DNA of 64,000 bases, taken from NCBI RefSeq assembly GCF_002563775.1, contig NZ_PDJO01000001.1, positions 444,001 to 508,000 of the forward strand. The letters run 5' to 3'. The position numbers and the translations under genes are program-made. Under the pieces are notes generated by a model. The model saw only the letters and a list, made by a program, of their open reading frames with translations. It made no database searches and was not told where the DNA came from. This DNA is from Thioclava sp. ES.031. GTDB lineage: Bacteria > Pseudomonadota > Alphaproteobacteria > Rhodobacterales > Rhodobacteraceae. The first letter of the stretch is position 1. The number at the start of each line of letters is the position of its first letter. Shown piece after piece: positions 1 to 7,616 of this stretch.

Positions 1-1
1 T

Positions 2-316
2 GCGATCGACATCTCGGACACCAATGGGTCCGCGAACGCGCTGGCGAACGCGATGACGACCGCCGAAGATCAGCTCTCGACGGCGATCGACAACGCGACC
101 TCGCTCGGCGTTGCAGAGAAGTCGCTGGAATCCCAGCAGAACTTCCTCAACAAGCTGACCGACAAGCTGGACACTGGCACCGGCAACATGGTCGATGCGG
201 ACATGGAAAAGGAGGCTGCGCGCCTTCAGTCCTACCAGGTCCAGCAGCAGCTCGCGACGCAGTCGCTCTCGATCGCGAACCAGGGTCCTCAGAACCTTCT
301 GAGCCTGTTCCGCTAA
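2..316 (+). CDS. fliC: Flagellin, C-terminal part (5' end outside window)
   Basis: The reading frame is open from base 2 to a TAA stop and encodes the last 104 residues of a flagellin, the filament subunit exported through the flagellar type III system. The helical C-terminal D0/D1 region is visible, including the alphaproteobacterial ending SIANQGPQNLLSLFR, whose hydrophobic residues pack into the filament core. The N-terminal D0/D1 part and any variable domain are cut off by the window edge. A strong terminator follows, and flaF-flbT, the dedicated regulators of flagellin translation and secretion, come next. Identification as flagellin is very secure; which paralogue it is cannot be told. 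Confidence 0.95.
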   Translation, partial: AIDISDTNGSANALANAMTTAEDQLSTAIDNATSLGVAEKSLESQQNFLNKLTDKLDTGTGNMVDADMEKEAARLQSYQVQQQLATQSLSIANQGPQNLLSLFR

Positions 317-338
317 TCGGTGGTGATGAAATGAATGG

Positions 339-371
339 AAAGGCCCCGTGCATTGCGGGGCCTTTTCTTTT
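339..371 (+). terminator. Rho-independent terminator after flagellin
   Basis: Ten-base-pair perfect arms (AAAGGCCCCG at 339-348 and CGGGGCCTTT at 356-365) enclose a 7-base loop and are followed by a T-rich tract. It lies 22 bases after the flagellin stop and should end the flagellin transcript before flaF. Confidence 0.88.
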
Positions 372-403
372 ACCGTGCTTGGATTGTCTTTTCCACCAAA
401 GTT

Positions 404-420
404 TAAAAACGCCTTTAACC
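404..420 (+). promoter_or_regulatory. Candidate CtrA-type site upstream of flaF
   Basis: TAAA-N7-TTAACC matches the CtrA consensus TTAA-N7-TTAA at 7 of 8 positions and carries the extra C often found after the second half. It lies about 56 bases before the flaF start, in an AT-rich patch, and a further TTAA follows at 429-432. CtrA control of flagellar genes is established in alphaproteobacteria; binding here is inferred. Confidence 0.4.
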
Positions 421-475
421 GCGCCGTGTTAAGCTCGGCGAAAGAGAAGAAAAGAATATCGAGAGGAGAGCTTGC

Positions 476-877
476 ATGAGTGTCGCCGCTTATAAGCGAA
501 CCATTTCCGAAACCGAGTCTCCGAGGCAGATCGAGCGCCGCATCCTGTCGCGCGTCACCGGAGAGCTGGAGGCCCATATGGCCGCGTTCGACAGCGCCAC
601 CGGTTACGAGCGGCTGGGGCTTCTGGCGCAGGGCTTGCGCACCGCGCTTTGGGAAAACGAGCGCATCTGGATGGCGCTGCGCGATGATCTAGCCGAGCCC
701 GGGAACACGTTCCCCGCCGAGCTGAAAGCGGCGCTGATCTCGCTCGCGCTCTGGGTCGAGCGGGAGACGCAGACCGTGATGGGCGGTGGCGGCACGGTCG
801 CACCCCTCGTCGAGGTGAATCGCAACATCATCCGCGGGCTCAGCGGCGACGCTGGCGAGCCGGTGGCTGCGGAATAA
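476..877 (+). CDS. flaF: Flagellar biosynthesis regulator FlaF
   Basis: This 133-residue helical protein matches the FlaF family in length and in its conserved central part (ALWENERIWMALRDDLA, around residues 57-74). In Caulobacter, FlaF is needed for flagellin synthesis and secretion and acts opposite to FlbT. The ATG start is preceded by a clear AGGAG ribosome site. It follows the flagellin terminator and lies 15 bases upstream of flbT, so flaF, flbT and the DUF1217 gene form one unit. A CtrA-like site lies upstream. Assignment rests on family resemblance plus the diagnostic fliC-flaF-flbT order. Confidence 0.93.
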   Translation: MSVAAYKRTISETESPRQIERRILSRVTGELEAHMAAFDSATGYERLGLLAQGLRTALWENERIWMALRDDLAEPGNTFPAELKAALISLALWVERETQTVMGGGGTVAPLVEVNRNIIRGLSGDAGEPVAAE

Positions 878-892
878 GAAGGGGCGCGGGTC

Positions 893-1327
893 ATGGCATT
901 ACGACTGACGTTGAAACCGAACGAGCGGATCGTGGTCAATGGATGCGTGATCCGAAATGCCAACCGTCGCCAGACGCTTCAGATCGAGAACACCGCCGAC
1001 GTGATCCGGGCGGAGGATCTTCTGGACGAGACCTCAGAGCCGACCCCGGTGAAGCAGGCCTATTTCCTGATCCAGACCGCGCTGATTCGCGCCGACACGC
1101 GCGACACGCTGGTGCCGGTCATTCAGGAGCAGCTCGCCGATCTTGTCACGATCTTCAGCTCTCCCGTTGTCGGCGGCGTCTTCGAGGCCGCGAACTGGGT
1201 GTCTCAGGGCGATTACTACAAGGCGTTGAGCGCGCTGCGCCCGGTCATGCGACGCGAAGAGGAACTGTTCGCCCGCCTGTCCGAAACTGCGAGCCCGGCT
1301 ACGGCGCTCGAGGGGGAAGAATGCTGA
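893..1327 (+). CDS. flbT: Flagellar biosynthesis repressor FlbT
   Basis: A 144-residue protein starting MALRLTLKPNERIVVNG, typical of FlbT, with the internal segment KQAYFLIQTALI. In Caulobacter, FlbT binds the 5' leader of flagellin mRNA and destabilises it until hook assembly is complete; that role is inherited from the family. Its last codons overlap the start of the next gene by 7 bases (ATGCTGA), implying translational coupling. The pairing with flaF beside flagellin makes the call very secure. Confidence 0.93.
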   Translation: MALRLTLKPNERIVVNGCVIRNANRRQTLQIENTADVIRAEDLLDETSEPTPVKQAYFLIQTALIRADTRDTLVPVIQEQLADLVTIFSSPVVGGVFEAANWVSQGDYYKALSALRPVMRREEELFARLSETASPATALEGEEC

Positions 1328-2151
1328 CGATCTCGGGCATGAGCAGCCGCCTCGCGCTGAAACTGATCGACCGGACGCAGGCCAAGCAGCTGGACCAACT
1401 GGCACAAGAGCCGCAGCACGCCCGCGCGATCAGCCGCTTCCGCGAAAAGATCGCCAATATCCACACTGCGGCCGATCTGGTCGGCGATTACGACACCTAT
1501 AGTTTCGTGATGAAAGCCTTCGATCTGAAAGACCAGATGTTCGGCAAGGCGATGATGCGCGAAATCCTGTCGAGCGATTCTGCCGACAAGACCTCGCTGG
1601 TGAACCGGCTCACCGATCCGCGGTTTCGCAAGCTCTACGATGCGCTTGGTTTCACCAATGGCGGAACGGCGAATACGAACACCTCCTCGACCGCCTGGCA
1701 GGACAAGATCGTCGATCAATATGTCAGCCAGCAGTTCATCAATGGCGAGAGTGATCAGAACCCGACCGTCGGGTCCGTTCTCGAATTCCGCCAGAAGGTC
1801 GGTGGCCTCAAAACTTGGTATTCCGTCCTGAAAGACAAGGATACGGCGCAGTTCATGCGCACGGCTCTGGGCATCCCGAATGACGTGGTGAAGCTCGATG
1901 TCGAACGGCAGAAACAGATTTTCGAGGACAAGTTCGACATCACGAAGCTCAAGGACCCGAAGGAGGTCGACAATCTGGTCTCCCATTTCGTCGCCGTGTA
2001 CGATGCGAACAATTTCTCGACCGGTGGGGCTGCGGGGAATGCTGCGGTGACGCTGATGCAAGGCGCGGTTCAGGGCGGCTCGGGCCAGTTCGTGCCCGCG
2101 ACCTTCGATCTGACCGCGATCGCGACTTTCTCGGCCTCGCGCTACCGGTAA
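1321..2151 (+). CDS. DUF1217 domain protein of the flagellar cluster
   Basis: A 276-residue protein without signal peptide or membrane segment. Residues about 40-110 carry the pattern ADLVGDYDTYSFVMKAFDL and the following helical stretch typical of DUF1217, a family found almost only next to flagellar genes in Rhodobacterales. Its biochemical role is unknown to me. The chosen ATG lies inside the end of flbT (7-base overlap); the longer in-frame extension back to 943 overlaps flbT completely and reads as a shadow. It ends convergently with fliG. Confidence 0.8.
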   Translation: MLTISGMSSRLALKLIDRTQAKQLDQLAQEPQHARAISRFREKIANIHTAADLVGDYDTYSFVMKAFDLKDQMFGKAMMREILSSDSADKTSLVNRLTDPRFRKLYDALGFTNGGTANTNTSSTAWQDKIVDQYVSQQFINGESDQNPTVGSVLEFRQKVGGLKTWYSVLKDKDTAQFMRTALGIPNDVVKLDVERQKQIFEDKFDITKLKDPKEVDNLVSHFVAVYDANNFSTGGAAGNAAVTLMQGAVQGGSGQFVPATFDLTAIATFSASRYR

Positions 2152-2155
2152 GCAT

Positions 2156-2172
2156 GGCCGCAGATCGCGGCC
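2156..2172. terminator. Possible bidirectional hairpin between DUF1217 gene and fliG
   Basis: GGCCGC-AGATC-GCGGCC forms a 6-bp hairpin in the 25-base gap between two convergent genes. It lacks a T-tract on either side, so termination strength is doubtful. Confidence 0.35.
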
Positions 2173-2176
2173 GGAC

Positions 2177-3193
2177 TCAGTCGATGATCACGTCATCATC
2201 GTCGAGCGGGATGCGGATCTCGTCGTCGCGCGACAGTTCGAGCGCATAGTCCACCAGCGCGGATTGCGCCTCTTGCACTTCGCGCCCGCGCACCGGGCCC
2301 ATCGCGGTCATTTCCTCGTTTAGCATGTCGCGCGAGCGGGAGGGCAGGGCGCTCAGGAAGTAATCGCGCACCTCCTTCTTGGCCCCGCGCAAGGCGAGCG
2401 GCAGCGTTTGCCCTTCGACCCCGCGCATGACTTTGACGAGGCTCTGCTGGTCGAGCTTGCACAGATCGTCGAAGGTGAACATCTTCGCTTTGATCGCGCC
2501 GAACGCCTCGGGAATGCGCGTCTCCAGACGCTGGGTGATGTCGTCGAACAGCTTGCTGTCGAGCTTGTTGAAGAGGTCGGCCATGCGCTGCTGCGGATCG
2601 GGCCCGGTGTTGCGCGTCGCCGAACTCATGAACTCTTTCTGCAGCGTCTCCTCGATATTCTGGAAGACGTAGCGCGGCACGGTGTCGATGCCGATCATCC
2701 GCTCCAGCACCTCCATCATGCGCTCTTCGCCCAAGAGCGGCAGCACTTTCGAGGCCACCTCGGGCTTCACCTTGCTCAGGATCGCCGCGACCGTCTGATC
2801 GTGCTCATCCTTGAGGTAATTGGCGATCACCTGTTCGTTGAGCGCAGAGAAGTTCTCCCAGATATTGCGCCCCACCAGCGGGCCCTGGATCTCGTGCATG
2901 ATGTCGGTCACGCGATCTTCGGGCAGGAACCCTTTGAGCATGCTTTGGGCCATTTCCATCGACCCGACGATACCGCCGCCGTCGCCGGCTGTTTCCATGA
3001 ACTCGCTCATCACCTCTTCCACGACATCGGCGGGGATCGTGCCGAGAGACGAGATCGCGTGGGTGATCGAGTGGATGTCGTAATCGTCGAGCCTCTGCAT
3101 CAGCCCGGCGCCATGCTTCTCCCCAAGGCAGAGGAAAAGGATCGCCGCCTTCTCGGGGCCGCGGAGTTTCTTGTAATCCCGGGAGGTTTTCAT
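2177..3193 (-). CDS. fliG: Flagellar motor switch protein FliG
   Basis: FliG sits on the cytoplasmic face of the MS ring and its C-terminal domain meets the MotA stator to produce torque. The 338-residue product has the full family length. Visible are an EHDQ motif (residues 130-133, equivalent to EHPQ in the middle domain), MFTF at 238-241 (the MFXF hinge) and a C-terminal domain with the charged helix around residues 268-290. The tail ends in a run of acidic residues. It is separated from the fliF-fliH-fliN-fliP operon by a 124-base gap holding the TATCC-type motif pair, so it probably has its own promoter. Confidence 0.93.
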   Translation of the reverse strand: MKTSRDYKKLRGPEKAAILFLCLGEKHGAGLMQRLDDYDIHSITHAISSLGTIPADVVEEVMSEFMETAGDGGGIVGSMEMAQSMLKGFLPEDRVTDIMHEIQGPLVGRNIWENFSALNEQVIANYLKDEHDQTVAAILSKVKPEVASKVLPLLGEERMMEVLERMIGIDTVPRYVFQNIEETLQKEFMSSATRNTGPDPQQRMADLFNKLDSKLFDDITQRLETRIPEAFGAIKAKMFTFDDLCKLDQQSLVKVMRGVEGQTLPLALRGAKKEVRDYFLSALPSRSRDMLNEEMTAMGPVRGREVQEAQSALVDYALELSRDDEIRIPLDDDDVIID

Positions 3194-3237
3194 CGTCGGC
3201 GCTCGATCTGTTCTGAAGTCTCGGCAAGAATAGCAGT

Positions 3238-3302
3238 CTATCCTTGTATTCTCAATCAGGATCGCGCGCTATTCTTTGCGGTTAGGTGTTTTATAAGGAT
3301 AG
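3238..3302. promoter_or_regulatory. TATCC-type inverted motif pair upstream of fliG
   Basis: The plus strand has CTATCCTTGTATTC at 3238-3251, and the complement reads CTATCCTTATAA from 3302 down to 3291. Similar motifs occur at the fliF/fliL and flgB/fliI gaps. The element lies 45-110 bases upstream of the fliG start in an AT-rich island, so it is a plausible promoter or operator. The factor is unknown. Confidence 0.35.
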
Positions 3303-3317
3303 GGGCGGCGCCGAGGC

Positions 3318-4181
3318 TCAGCCGCCCCCGCCATAGGCGACATAGGATTGCATCATGCTGCCTGCGAGCATGTACCAGCCGTCGATCAGCACGAAGAAGA
3401 TCACCTTGAAGGGCAGCGAGATCATCACCGGCGGCAACATCATCATGCCCGCACTCATCAGCACCGAGGCGACGATGAGGTCGATCGCGATGAAGGGCAG
3501 GTAGATCAGGAAGCCGATGGTGAAGGCGCGCCGCAGTTCGGAGATCATGAAGGCGGGCACGAGGGTGCGCCAGCTCGCTTCCTCCGCCGTGGCAGGCGCG
3601 GGCGTCTCGGGCGCGGGTTCGGCGTTTTGCCCTGCTTCGTTGTCGCGGACGAGATCGGCAAAGAGCTTCAGATCCTTGGGGCGCGTATTGGCGAACATGA
3701 AAGCCTTGAACGGCGCGCCGATCCGCACGATCGCCTGTTCCTCGGTCACCGTGTTGTTCAGAAGCGGCCGCAGCCCGCCGGTCCAGGCATCGTCGAAGAC
3801 CGGCTGCATCACGAAGAAGGTCATGAACAGCGCCATCGCGCTCAGCACCATGTTCGGCGGCGTCTGGTTCAGCCCCAGAGCGGAGCGCAGCATCGAGAAG
3901 ACGATCACGAAGCGGGTGAAGCTGGTCATGACGACGAGGACGCCCGGCGCGATGCTCAGCACGGTCATCAGCGCGATCAGCTGGATGATCCGCCCGCTCA
4001 GGCTGGCGGCGGCGTCGCTGCCCGGGGCGGCATTGTTGAGCCCCTGCGCCAGATCGCCAAGCAAGCCGCCCGCCTCCTGCGCCTCGGCGCTGCCGCTGAA
4101 CGCGAGCGACGCGGCGAGGGTCAGGACGAAGAGCGGCAGGCCAGCCTTCGCCATCAAAGATCGCTTCGCGAGGGTGGTCAT
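3318..4181 (-). CDS. fliP: Flagellar export apparatus protein FliP
   Basis: FliP forms the core of the export gate with FliQ and FliR. The 287-residue product starts with a cleavable-type signal sequence (MTTLAKRSLMAKAGLPLFVL, then AEAQ), as FliP does. Membrane segments follow near residues 67-100 and 118-136 and in the C-terminal third, with the conserved TSFTRFVIVFSMLRSALGL after the first. The central loop holds an Ala/Pro/Glu-rich insert (about residues 185-203). It overlaps fliN by 4 bases (ATGA) and is the last gene of the fliF-fliH-fliN-fliP operon. Confidence 0.95.
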   Translation of the reverse strand: MTTLAKRSLMAKAGLPLFVLTLAASLAFSGSAEAQEAGGLLGDLAQGLNNAAPGSDAAASLSGRIIQLIALMTVLSIAPGVLVVMTSFTRFVIVFSMLRSALGLNQTPPNMVLSAMALFMTFFVMQPVFDDAWTGGLRPLLNNTVTEEQAIVRIGAPFKAFMFANTRPKDLKLFADLVRDNEAGQNAEPAPETPAPATAEEASWRTLVPAFMISELRRAFTIGFLIYLPFIAIDLIVASVLMSAGMMMLPPVMISLPFKVIFFVLIDGWYMLAGSMMQSYVAYGGGG

Positions 4182-4579
4182 CGTGTCGGGACGTAGTCTT
4201 TGACGATCTCGGTCAGGGTGACGCCGAGGCGGTTCTCGCCAACCTTCACCAGATCGCCGCGCGCGACGAGCCGGTCATTGATCACCACGTCCACCGGCTC
4301 GCCGATCTTCTTCTCGAGCTCGATGACCGAGCCGCGGCTCAGGTTGAGAAGCTGCGAGATCGGGATACGGCTCTGGCCCAGCACGATCTGAACCGAGAGC
4401 CCGACATTGAGCATCGCGTTGACGTTCTGCCCGTCACCGTCGCTCGCGGCCTGCTTGCTGGCGAGGCTGTGCAGAAGGGTCTCCGCCGCAGCCGCGCGGG
4501 CTTCGTCTTGCGTCGGCTGCGCTTCGGTTTCCGGCGTCTCAGGCGGTTGCGTGGATTCGGGCGTATCGTTGTCGGACAT
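4178..4579 (-). CDS. fliN: Flagellar motor switch protein FliN
   Basis: A 133-residue protein with a disordered, Glu/Pro/Thr-rich N-terminus (residues 1-45) and a C-terminal SpoA domain (about 50-130). The SpoA domain contains GQSRIPISQLLNLSRGSVIE and the GEPVDVVINDRLVARGDLV stretch characteristic of FliN. FliN builds the lower C-ring with FliM and docks the FliH-FliI export ATPase. It starts directly after the FliH-like stop codon and overlaps fliP by 4 bases. Confidence 0.93.
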   Translation of the reverse strand: MSDNDTPESTQPPETPETEAQPTQDEARAAAAETLLHSLASKQAASDGDGQNVNAMLNVGLSVQIVLGQSRIPISQLLNLSRGSVIELEKKIGEPVDVVINDRLVARGDLVKVGENRLGVTLTEIVKDYVPTR

Positions 4580-5230
4580 TTACACGGCTTTCCTGATTGG
4601 TGTGGCTTGGGGCGAGACGGTCTGCCGCAAAGCGATGAGGATGCTGCGGCAGACCGTCTCGAAGCTGTAATCCATCACGCCGTCATCCCAGTCGGCATGG
4701 ATGTCGCCATCGGCAAGCGCCGGGTCCGCGACGATGTTCAGGGCGGGGCTGTTCGGCCCGGCGCAGGCCTCGATCACCGGCGTCAGCCCCGCGACATTGG
4801 CGGGGGAGAGGCGGATCGTGAGGCTCGGTTTGCGCAGCGCGATTTCCATCGCCCGCCGGATCTGCATCTCGACCCGCGCGGTCGAGCAGCTCTCGATGAA
4901 TTCGGGGAAGATCTTTTCGCAAACGCGCAGCGCGAAACCGCAAAGGTGCCGCTCCAACGCGGTCTGATGGGCCAGCTGATTGCCCAGAAGCGTCGCGATC
5001 TCGGGGGCGAATTTCTCCAGCGCCTCGGTCTGGCGCGCCTCGAGCGACGCTGTGCTTTCGGCGGTGGCCTCATTGCGACCCTGCGCACGGCCCGCTTCGA
5101 ACCCCTCGGCGCGCGCAGCCGCCGCTGCCGCATCGAGATCGGCCTGGGTGAACACTTTCAGCCGTTCGGCGGTGCGGCGGGCATCTTCCGCCTGCATCTC
5201 TTCATCGAAATCGCGCTGGAAAACCGTCAT
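4580..5230 (-). CDS. fliH: FliH-like flagellar export ATPase regulator
   Basis: A 216-residue soluble protein between fliF and fliN, the usual place of fliH. Residues 20-75 are a charged, alanine-rich helix with a GFEAGRAQGR repeat similar to the GXXXG region of FliH. The C-terminal half resembles the V-ATPase E-subunit-like domain that binds FliI. Sequence similarity to enterobacterial FliH is low, as usual in alphaproteobacteria, so position carries much of the evidence. One base separates its start from the fliF stop and it abuts fliN. Confidence 0.75.
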   Translation of the reverse strand: MTVFQRDFDEEMQAEDARRTAERLKVFTQADLDAAAAAARAEGFEAGRAQGRNEATAESTASLEARQTEALEKFAPEIATLLGNQLAHQTALERHLCGFALRVCEKIFPEFIESCSTARVEMQIRRAMEIALRKPSLTIRLSPANVAGLTPVIEACAGPNSPALNIVADPALADGDIHADWDDGVMDYSFETVCRSILIALRQTVSPQATPIRKAV

Positions 5231-5231
5231 C

Positions 5232-6944
5232 TCACGCCTCGTTCAACAGCCAGCCGCGCAGGACCTTGAGGGCCTCTTGCGGCTCGTCTTCGGCGATCTT
5301 CTGGATCGCGGAGACCTTGCGCTTCAGGATCGCACCGCTGATTGCGAAGTTGGTGATCAGCTCATCATCCCCGGCGGGGTCGTAGCGCTCCGCGCGTTGG
5401 ACGGGGGCTGCGGGTTCGGCGGCCTCCTGCGTGCGGGGTGCGACGGCGTTGGCGGGCGCGGCGGGCAGGTTGTTGCCCGCAGGCGCCTCCGCCTCCGTCT
5501 CGCCTTCCGGGGCTGCGAGCGCCCCGGCGCCGGTCTTCTCGCTCAGCCGGGCGCGTTCGCGGTCGGCCCGGTTCAGCAGGGGGCGCAGGCCGAAGACAAG
5601 CACCGCGACCACGATCAGCAGGGCGAAGACCCAGCGCAGAATCGAGACGATATTGTCCGACAGCCGCTGCATCAGCGTCGGGCCCACCGGGCCGCCGACC
5701 TCCATCGAGTAATCGATGAAGCGGAGGCTATCGACGGAGACGGTATCGCCGCGGTTCTGGTCGTAGCCGATCGCCGATTTCACCAGCGCAGTGAGGCGTG
5801 CGATCTCTTCCGGCGAGCGTTGTTCGTATTTCAGCGACCCGTCGTCCTGCACGTTGTAGATGCCGTTCACCAGCACCGCGACCGAGACGCGCTTGACCGC
5901 ACCGGCTTCGGTCGTGGTCTCGCGCCGGGTGTTGCCGATCTCGTATTGCACCGACTCGCCGTTCTTGCTGCGGCTGTCGGTCGTGTTGCCCGCGCCGGGA
6001 CCGCCGAGCGCGCCGGGGATGTTGTTGCCGGTGTTCACGCCGGAATCGCCGTTCTTCACGCCCTTCTGCTGCTCGGCATTGTTCTGGGTGGAGCGGATAA
6101 CCTGCTGATCGGGATCGAAGCTTTGCTGCACCACGACTTCGCGCTGGTTGGACAGATCGACATTGACCTGCACGCGGGCGTTGCCCGCACCGACACGCGC
6201 CGTCAGGATCTGCTCGATCGAGCGCGCCATCCGGTCCTCGGTCGCGGCCTTGTTCGACTGCAGCGTCGCTTGCCCGGCGGCGTCGGAATTCTCCGCGAGG
6301 ATCGTCTCGCCGCTGGCCGAGAGCACCGTCACCCGGTTGCCGTCGAGATTGGGCACCGCAGCCGCGATCAGGTTGCGAATCGCCAGTGCCTCCTTGCGGC
6401 TGATGCCGCGGGTGGAGGCGGCGCGGACGATGACGCTGGCGCTCGGATCGGGGCTGGTGCGCGAGAAGGCTTCGCGCTCGGGCAGAACCAGATGGACGCG
6501 GGCGCTACGCACCCCGTCGATGGTTTGGATCGAGCGCGCCAGCTCGCCCTCCATCGCGCGCAGCCGGTTCACATGCTGCATGAAGGTGTTCATGCCGAAG
6601 CCGCTCGCATTGTCGAACAGCTCCCAGCCGGGTTCGCCATCCACGGGCAGGTTCTTCTCGGCCAGCGCCATGCGGGCGCGGGCGATATCGCCCTCGGGAA
6701 CCGATACCGCACTGCCATCTGCGGAAAGCTGCGTCTTGAACCCCGCCTGATCGAGCGCGTCGACGATTCCCGCGGCGCTGGAGGGCGAAAGCTGGCTGTA
6801 GAGCAGCTTGTAGCTCGGGGCCGTTACGACGGAGAGGCCGAAGACCAGCGCGAGAACGCTGACGACACCGACAGCCCCAAGCATCAGGAGCTTGCGCCGT
6901 CCCAAGGATTGAAGGTTCTGCAAGAATTGCTGCACGGCGAACAC
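5232..6944 (-). CDS. fliF: Flagellar MS-ring protein FliF
   Basis: FliF forms the inner-membrane MS ring, the base on which the switch and export gate assemble. The 570-residue product has a first membrane segment at about residues 18-41, two periplasmic ring-building domains (LLYSQLSPSSAAGIVDALDQ near 50), and a Gly/Asn-rich loop around 300-320. A second membrane segment lies near 435-460, followed by a cytoplasmic tail ending LKVLRGWLLNEA, the FliG-binding helix. The start is GTG with only a weak ribosome site; another GTG lies three codons on. It leads the operon fliF-fliH-fliN-fliP. Confidence 0.95.
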   Translation of the reverse strand: MFAVQQFLQNLQSLGRRKLLMLGAVGVVSVLALVFGLSVVTAPSYKLLYSQLSPSSAAGIVDALDQAGFKTQLSADGSAVSVPEGDIARARMALAEKNLPVDGEPGWELFDNASGFGMNTFMQHVNRLRAMEGELARSIQTIDGVRSARVHLVLPEREAFSRTSPDPSASVIVRAASTRGISRKEALAIRNLIAAAVPNLDGNRVTVLSASGETILAENSDAAGQATLQSNKAATEDRMARSIEQILTARVGAGNARVQVNVDLSNQREVVVQQSFDPDQQVIRSTQNNAEQQKGVKNGDSGVNTGNNIPGALGGPGAGNTTDSRSKNGESVQYEIGNTRRETTTEAGAVKRVSVAVLVNGIYNVQDDGSLKYEQRSPEEIARLTALVKSAIGYDQNRGDTVSVDSLRFIDYSMEVGGPVGPTLMQRLSDNIVSILRWVFALLIVVAVLVFGLRPLLNRADRERARLSEKTGAGALAAPEGETEAEAPAGNNLPAAPANAVAPRTQEAAEPAAPVQRAERYDPAGDDELITNFAISGAILKRKVSAIQKIAEDEPQEALKVLRGWLLNEA

Positions 6945-6968
6945 CAGTTATTCTTAATTGATCCTGTA

Positions 6969-7056
6969 GAGGATATTCTATCTTTGTATTGCAAGTAAAG
7001 TGCGGATGTATATACTTCATGATATCCAGTTGAGATCGGATTTTATCTTTAAATTC
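6969..7056. promoter_or_regulatory. TATCC-type motif cluster between fliF and fliL
   Basis: On the minus strand TATCCTC reads from 6975 to 6969. On the plus strand CTATCTTTGTATT lies at 6978-6990 and TTTATCTTTAAATTC at 7042-7056. The 135-base divergent gap is strongly AT-rich compared with its neighbours. These are variants of the motif seen upstream of fliG and between flgB and fliI. Role as divergent promoter/operator is inferred. Confidence 0.35.
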
Positions 7057-7079
7057 GACGAAGAGAGGCGTGATAGCCG

Positions 7080-7616
7080 ATGTTTGATGCGGCCGTTGAT
7101 GAAGAAGAGGTTGCCGAAGCGCCCGAAACGCGCTGGCGGACCTTGCGCGACCACAAGCGTCTCGTCATGGCGGCGGGTGCGCTCGCGGTCGTGGCCATGT
7201 TCTGCGGCGGCTTCGTGGCCTTCGGCGGCGTCTCGGCGCTCACCGGGGGAAGCGCTGCAGAGTCGGCCGGGCATGGCGCTTCGGGTGCAGCTGGCGCGGA
7301 TGCGCTGCTGGATTTCGACGACATCGTGGTGAACATCACCGAGACGACCGCAGACGGCACGCCCGCCGCGCGCTATCTCAAGCTTCACCTCGCGCTGGTC
7401 TATCCCGAATCGCCGGATGCCGAGGCCAAGATGGCCGAGAAGAAGCCCTTCATCCGCGACACCTTCACCGGGTTCCTGCGTCAGATGACGGTCGAGGATC
7501 TGCGCGGCAGCATCGGCCTCATCAAGCTCAAGGCGGAACTGCTCAAGCGCGCCCGCGCGGTCGTGGGCGATGACACGCCGAGCGAAATTCTCATCAGCGA
7601 TCTGGTGGTGCAGTGA
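7080..7616 (+). CDS. fliL: Flagellar basal body-associated protein FliL
   Basis: A 178-residue single-pass inner-membrane protein with a short cytoplasmic N-terminus, a membrane segment at about 28-52 and a periplasmic stomatin-like domain. The DFDDIVVNI and ARYLKLHLALVY stretches (about 78-105) are conserved in FliL. FliL surrounds the stator units and supports motility under load. It opens a plus-strand unit with fliM and two small genes, divergent from fliF. Its TGA overlaps the GTG of fliM. Confidence 0.92.
   Translation: MFDAAVDEEEVAEAPETRWRTLRDHKRLVMAAGALAVVAMFCGGFVAFGGVSALTGGSAAESAGHGASGAAGADALLDFDDIVVNITETTADGTPAARYLKLHLALVYPESPDAEAKMAEKKPFIRDTFTGFLRQMTVEDLRGSIGLIKLKAELLKRARAVVGDDTPSEILISDLVVQ

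Noticed and set aside
943..1320. N-terminal extension of the DUF1217 gene inside flbT
   Set aside because: Arg/Gly/Asp-rich translation unlike the family, fully overlapping flbT, whereas the ATG at 1321 gives a normal start.
4980..6998. 672-codon open frame on the plus strand across fliF
   Set aside because: It lies wholly antisense to fliF-fliH, has a Gly/Arg/Ala-rich composition, no ribosome site and no domain; long antisense frames are normal at this GC content.
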